The position numbers were made by a program, and so were the translations under genes. This document shows, one piece after another, positions 5,612-8,775 of a DNA stretch of 8,775 nucleotides. Position 1 is the stretch's first letter. Every line of letters begins with the position of its first letter. Below the pieces are notes generated by a model. The model ran no database searches. It was not told the origin of the DNA and saw only the letters and a list, made by a program, of their open reading frames with translations. The DNA comes from Paracoccaceae bacterium (lineage in GTDB: Bacteria; Pseudomonadota; Alphaproteobacteria; Rhodobacterales; Rhodobacteraceae), in NCBI GenBank assembly GCA_027030435.1, contig JALVEX010000317.1, positions 1 through 8,775 of the forward strand. The letters are read 5' to 3'.

Positions 5612-6792
5612 ATCTGTTGGCGAAGCCGATTGCGGCCTTTCTTTCATTCTTCCTCGCCCTCGCCCTTGCCGCGCCCGCGCTGGCCGGCTCCGATTGCCCG
5701 CCCCCGCGCGCCTCCGGCGATCTCGGCCTCGTGGTGGAGCGCGCCAGCGGCTCGCTCCTCGTGGTGGATCGCTCCGAACGCGCGGCCATCGGGCGCATCA
5801 CCGGGCTTGGCGATCTCTCGCACGCCTCGCTCGTCTATTCCCCCGACGAGCGTTTCGCCTATGTCTTCGGCCGCGATGGCGGGTTGACCAAGGTCGATAT
5901 CCTCGCGCAGAAGATCGTTCGCCGGGTGATGCAGGCGGGCAATTCCATCGGCGGCGCGATCTCCGATGACGGCCGCCTGATCGCCGTTTCCAATTACGAG
6001 CCAGGCGGGGTGCGGGTGTTCGATGCCGATACGCTCGCCCAGGTGGCCGATATCCCCACCGGGGCGAAAACCGTCGGCCTCGTGGACGCGCCGGGGCGCC
6101 GCTTCGTCTTTTCGCTCTGGGACAGGGGCGAAATCTGGATCGCCGATTTCTCGGCCGGCCCGGCGCCGAAGATCACGAAGATCACCGGCATCGGCGATCG
6201 CCCCTATGACGGCCTGATCACCCCCGACGGCCGCACCTATATTGCCGGCCTGTTCGGCGAGGATCACCTGACCGCTCTGGATCTGTGGCAGGAGCCGCCC
6301 GCGCCGCGCCCCTTCCTGCCGGGCTACGCCGCGCATGACGAAAAGCTCCCCGTCTACAAGATGCCCCATCTCGAGGGCTGGGCGCTGGCGGGCGATCTGT
6401 TCGTGCTGCCGGCGGTGGGGCTGCACGAGGTGCTCTGGGTGGATCGGCGCAGCCTCCAGGAGGTGGCCCGCACCCCCACCCACGGCCAGCCGGTGTTTGC
6501 CATCGCGCGGCCGGACGGGCGGCAGGTCTGGGTGAACTTCGCGCATCCCCTCAACGATACCGTTCAGGTGATTGATACGGTTACGAAAAAGGTCATTCAT
6601 CAGTTCCGCCCGGGGCCGGCCGTGCTGCACATGGAATTCGCGCCGCGCGGGGCCGAGCTGTGGATCTCGGTGCGCGATGAAAACCGGGTGGAAATCTACG
6701 ACACCCACACATTCGAGAAACTGGGCGAGATCGCGGCCGAGAGCCCGTCGGGCATCTTCTTCACCGCGCGCGCCCACAGAACGGGGCTTTGA
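5608..6792 (+). CDS. nirF: NirF, periplasmic heme d1 biosynthesis protein (dihydro-heme d1 dehydrogenase)
   Basis: Beta-propeller protein related to the d1 domain of NirS, required for heme d1 formation; in Pseudomonas it is reported to convert dihydro-heme d1 to heme d1. The 394 residues begin with a signal peptide (LSFFLALALAAPALA, cleavage likely after Ala26). The first propeller blade carries His72 in SHASLVYSPDERFAYVFGRDGG, which matches the NirS segment around its proximal heme d1 ligand; a His in this region is reported as essential in Paracoccus NirF. Further blade repeats are visible, such as SNYEPGGVRVFDADTLAQV and EFAPRGAELWISVRDENRVE. The Cys at position 30 is preceded by GSD, not a lipobox, so this NirF looks soluble. 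GGAGG lies 9 nt before the ATG, which overlaps the nirC stop. Confidence 0.95.
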   Translation: MNLLAKPIAAFLSFFLALALAAPALAGSDCPPPRASGDLGLVVERASGSLLVVDRSERAAIGRITGLGDLSHASLVYSPDERFAYVFGRDGGLTKVDILAQKIVRRVMQAGNSIGGAISDDGRLIAVSNYEPGGVRVFDADTLAQVADIPTGAKTVGLVDAPGRRFVFSLWDRGEIWIADFSAGPAPKITKITGIGDRPYDGLITPDGRTYIAGLFGEDHLTALDLWQEPPAPRPFLPGYAAHDEKLPVYKMPHLEGWALAGDLFVLPAVGLHEVLWVDRRSLQEVARTPTHGQPVFAIARPDGRQVWVNFAHPLNDTVQVIDTVTKKVIHQFRPGPAVLHMEFAPRGAELWISVRDENRVEIYDTHTFEKLGEIAAESPSGIFFTARAHRTGL

Positions 6793-6794
6793 GG

Positions 6795-7811
6795 ATGCAA
6801 CGCGCATTGGACGAAACCGATCAGAGGCTGCTCGATGAATGGCAGCGCGATTTTCCGCTCTGCTCCTATCCCTTTGCGCGTATCGGCGAGGCGCTCGGGA
6901 TCGGCGAGAACGAGGTGCTGAGCCGCATGAAGGATCTGATCGGGCGGGGCATGATCAGCCGTATCGGCGGCACCATCGTGCCCAATATCGTCTCGGCCAG
7001 CACATTGGCGGCGGTGGCGGTCCCGGATGCGCGCATCGAGGAGGTGGCGGCGCTGGTGAGCCGCATCAGCGGCATCAACCATTCCTATCTGCGCGAGAAC
7101 CACTGGAATCTGTGGTTCGTGGCCACCGGGCCGGACCGCGCCCATGTGGATGAAACGCTGGCGCGGATCGAGGCGGAATCGGGCCTGATGGTGCTCGATC
7201 TGCCGCTGGTGCGCCCGTTCAACATCGATCTCGGCTTCCGCCTATCGGGCGGCCTTGCCGGGCAGGGGGTGCGCCCCGCGCCTGCCGATCCCGCCCCCGA
7301 TCCCGCCCGTATCCGCCTCCTCGAGGGTGACCGCGCGATCCTGCAGGCGCTGTCCACGGGGCTTGAGCCCGTGGCGCGGCCGTATGATGCTCTCGCGCGC
7401 CGGCTCGGGCGCGAGGAAGCCGATGTGATCGGCCGCATCAAGGCGCATCTTGACATGGGGGTGATCACCCGCCTCGGTGTGATCGTACGCCACCGGGCGC
7501 TCGGCTGGCGCGCCAATGCGATGGTGGTGTGGGATCTCGCCCCCGGGATCACCGCCGATATCGGCCCCCGCCTCGCCGCCGTGCCGGGGGTGACGCTGTG
7601 CTACGAGCGCCGCCCGGTGGAGGGCGTGTGGCCCTACCGGCTCTACAACATGATCCACGGGCGTTCGCGCGATGAGGCGCTGGGCGTGCTGGAAGAGGCC
7701 CGCGCCGCCATCCCCGAGCTGACCGCGGCCCCCCACGCCGTGCTGTTCTCGACCCGCTGCTTCAAGCAGACGGGCGCCCTGATCAAGCCCATGAAGGAGG
7801 CGGCGGAATGA
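6795..7811 (+). CDS. nirD: NirDL, fused siroheme decarboxylase subunits NirD and NirL
   Basis: Cytoplasmic siroheme decarboxylase component: the NirDLGH set removes two carboxyl groups from siroheme to give 12,18-didecarboxysiroheme. The 338-residue protein is a fusion of two Lrp/AsnC-like modules. The first (about 1-150) has a winged-helix start LDETDQRLLDEWQRDFPL and the D/G-type motif NHSYLRENHWNLWFV (95-109). The second (about 177-338) begins GDRAILQALSTGLE and carries the L/H-type motifs RHRALGWRANAMVVWD and CYERRPVEGVWPYRLYNMIHG. A proline/alanine-rich linker (about 155-172, PAPADPAPDPAR) joins them. An ATG at 6795 is preferred over the TTG at 6789, which would overlap the nirF stop; neither has an ideal ribosome site. 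Fusion of these two is known in other denitrifiers, including Paracoccus. Its role as a regulator, suggested by the HTH fold, is unlikely. Confidence 0.93.
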   Translation: MQRALDETDQRLLDEWQRDFPLCSYPFARIGEALGIGENEVLSRMKDLIGRGMISRIGGTIVPNIVSASTLAAVAVPDARIEEVAALVSRISGINHSYLRENHWNLWFVATGPDRAHVDETLARIEAESGLMVLDLPLVRPFNIDLGFRLSGGLAGQGVRPAPADPAPDPARIRLLEGDRAILQALSTGLEPVARPYDALARRLGREEADVIGRIKAHLDMGVITRLGVIVRHRALGWRANAMVVWDLAPGITADIGPRLAAVPGVTLCYERRPVEGVWPYRLYNMIHGRSRDEALGVLEEARAAIPELTAAPHAVLFSTRCFKQTGALIKPMKEAAE

Positions 7812-8281
7812 GCCGGCAAAGCCCCGTGCCTCCGGCGCTTGACGAGACCGACCGCGCCATCCTCAATGCGCTCCAGGAGGGCTTTCCCCTCACCCCGCGC
7901 CCCTTTGCGGATGCCGCCCGCGCGCTCGGCATCGGCGAGGCGGAGCTGATCGCGCGGCTCGCACGGCTCAAGGAGGCGCGCGTCATCACCCGTTTCGGCC
8001 CCTTCCTGGACGCCGCCGCCATGGGCGGCGCCTTCTGCCTCTGCGCGATGGAGGTGCCGCGCGCGCGTTTTGGTGAGGTCGTGACCAAAGTCAATGCGCA
8101 CCCGGAAGTGGCGCATAACTATGAGCGCGATCACCGGCTGAACATGTGGTTCGTGCTGGCCACCGAAACCGAAGAGGCCATCGCCGCCGTGGCCGATCTG
8201 ATCGAAGAGGAAACCGGCATCGAGGTGCTGCGGTTCCCGAAGCTGAAGGAATTCTTCATCCGCTTCCGGGTGGCCGCATGA
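7808..8281 (+). CDS. nirG: NirG, siroheme decarboxylase subunit
   Basis: Single-module, 157-residue Lrp/AsnC-like protein of the siroheme decarboxylase family. It starts with the winged-helix segment LDETDRAILNALQEGFPL and ends with an AsnC-like alpha/beta domain containing HNYERDHRLNMWFV (103-116), the same motif type as in the NirD half of the preceding fusion. The shared pattern of an aromatic and charged loop followed by WFV marks it as a D/G-type subunit; it presumably pairs with NirH. AAGGAGG lies 7 nt before the ATG, the best ribosome site in the d1 operon, and the start overlaps the nirDL stop as ATGA. Function is from family knowledge; NirG versus NirD naming rests on gene order. Confidence 0.92.
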   Translation: MSRQSPVPPALDETDRAILNALQEGFPLTPRPFADAARALGIGEAELIARLARLKEARVITRFGPFLDAAAMGGAFCLCAMEVPRARFGEVVTKVNAHPEVAHNYERDHRLNMWFVLATETEEAIAAVADLIEEETGIEVLRFPKLKEFFIRFRVAA

Positions 8282-8775
8282 ACGGCGAAGAGGCGAGGGC
8301 CGAAAGGGCAGGCGAGGCAATGCAGATCGACGAGACCGACCGCCGTATAATCGCCGCCACGCAAGGCGGCCTGCCGCTGGTGCCCGCCCCTTACGCCGCC
8401 GTGGCCGAAAGCCTCGGCCTTGGCGAGAGCGAGGTGATCGCACGGATGCAGGCCATGCAGGCGCGCGGCATCATCCGGCGCATCGCCATCGCCCCCAATC
8501 ACTACGCGCTCGGCATGAAGGCCAATGGCATGACCGTCTGGGATGTGGCGGATGGGGAGGCCGAGGCGCTGGGCGCGAAGGTGGGCGCGCTCGATTTCGT
8601 CAGCCACTGCTACTTGCGCCCGCGCGCGCTGCCCGCCTGGCCCTACAATCTTTTTGCCATGGTGCATGGCACGAGCCGCGACGAGGTGGAGGAAAAGCGC
8701 GCCCGCATCCGCGCGCTTCTGGGCGGCGCGCTTCGGGGCGATGACGTGCTCTATTCCACCCGCATCCTGAAGAAG
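8278..8775 (+). CDS. nirH: NirH, siroheme decarboxylase subunit (3' end missing)
   Basis: Fourth siroheme decarboxylase module in the operon. The 166 visible residues stay in frame to the window edge. Winged-helix segment IDETDRRIIAATQGGLPL (17-34) is followed by PNHYALGMKANGMTVWDV (73-90) and SHCYLRPRALPAWPYNLFAM (109-128), then VHGTSRDE, the L/H-type motifs also present in the C-terminal half of NirDL. The last residues, VLYSTRILKK, align with VLFSTRCFKQTG near the end of NirDL, so only about 5-20 residues are missing. The ATG at 8278 overlaps the nirG stop; an in-frame ATG at 8320 (MQIDETDRR) has a GGCGAGG upstream and would match the shorter N-terminus of NirDL, so the first 14 residues are uncertain. 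nirJ and nirN would be expected downstream. Confidence 0.92.
   Translation, partial: MNGEEARAERAGEAMQIDETDRRIIAATQGGLPLVPAPYAAVAESLGLGESEVIARMQAMQARGIIRRIAIAPNHYALGMKANGMTVWDVADGEAEALGAKVGALDFVSHCYLRPRALPAWPYNLFAMVHGTSRDEVEEKRARIRALLGGALRGDDVLYSTRILKK

Noticed and set aside
5644..6807. 387-codon open frame antisense to nirF
   Set aside because: Mirror of the NirF codons, rich in Arg, Gly, His and Glu; no supporting start signal or family motif.
6795..8775. Lrp/AsnC-type transcription regulators
   Set aside because: The modules do have winged-helix-like starts, but the specific WNLWFV and WPYxLxxMxHG motifs and the d1 operon context identify siroheme decarboxylase subunits.
1..8775. A wholly new biological system in this window
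   Set aside because: Every large conserved ORF falls into the known norCBQ and nirSECFDLGH families in a familiar order. Only regulatory details and the NirS ligand pattern stand out.

Overview
This window is a denitrification island that reduces nitrite to N2O via NO. It holds two divergent operons separated by a 225-bp regulatory region. On the minus strand lies norC-norB-norQ, encoding the cytochrome c-dependent nitric oxide reductase and its MoxR-type AAA+ activation factor; norQ is cut by the left edge. On the plus strand lies nirS-nirE-nirC-nirF-nirDL-nirG-nirH, encoding cytochrome cd1 nitrite reductase and the enzymes that build its heme d1; nirH is cut by the right edge. The DNA is GC-rich and densely packed, and the NirS sequence resembles that of Paracoccus. 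Together with NNR-type boxes of the form TTAAC-N4-GTCAA and a fused nirDL, this points to a denitrifying alphaproteobacterium, plausibly Rhodobacterales. Genus cannot be fixed from the sequence alone.

Layout: norQ (1-570, minus, 3' end missing), norB (580-1941, minus), norC (1954-2406, minus), divergent promoter region (2407-2631), nirS (2632-4374), a strong GC hairpin terminator or attenuator with a short leader ORF (4375-4461), then nirE (4462-5268), nirC (5261-5611), nirF (5608-6792), nirDL (6795-7811), nirG (7808-8281) and nirH (8278-8775, 3' end missing). The nirE-nirC, nirC-nirF, nirDL-nirG and nirG-nirH pairs overlap by 4 or 8 nt, so they are probably translationally coupled. No stretch over 300 bases lacks a gene, and no RNA genes, mobile elements or CRISPR arrays were seen.

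How it works together: NirS in the periplasm reduces nitrite to NO, and the membrane NorCB complex reduces the toxic NO to N2O. Co-regulation from one intergenic region would keep NO low. NirE makes precorrin-2. The siroheme formed from it is decarboxylated by the NirDL/G/H set. NirJ, not in the window, would then remove propionates, and NirF finishes the macrocycle in the periplasm, with NirC as a small periplasmic electron carrier. Two almost identical NNR/DNR-type boxes each lie exactly 64 nt from the start codon of the gene they probably control (norC and nirS).

The system itself is known. The points most worth a second look are regulatory and structural: the symmetric promoter geometry, additional repeats between the boxes, the nirS/nirE terminator with a competing hairpin and coupled leader ORF, and a NirS that keeps the Tyr25-type residue but lacks the His17-type residue of the Paracoccus enzyme.
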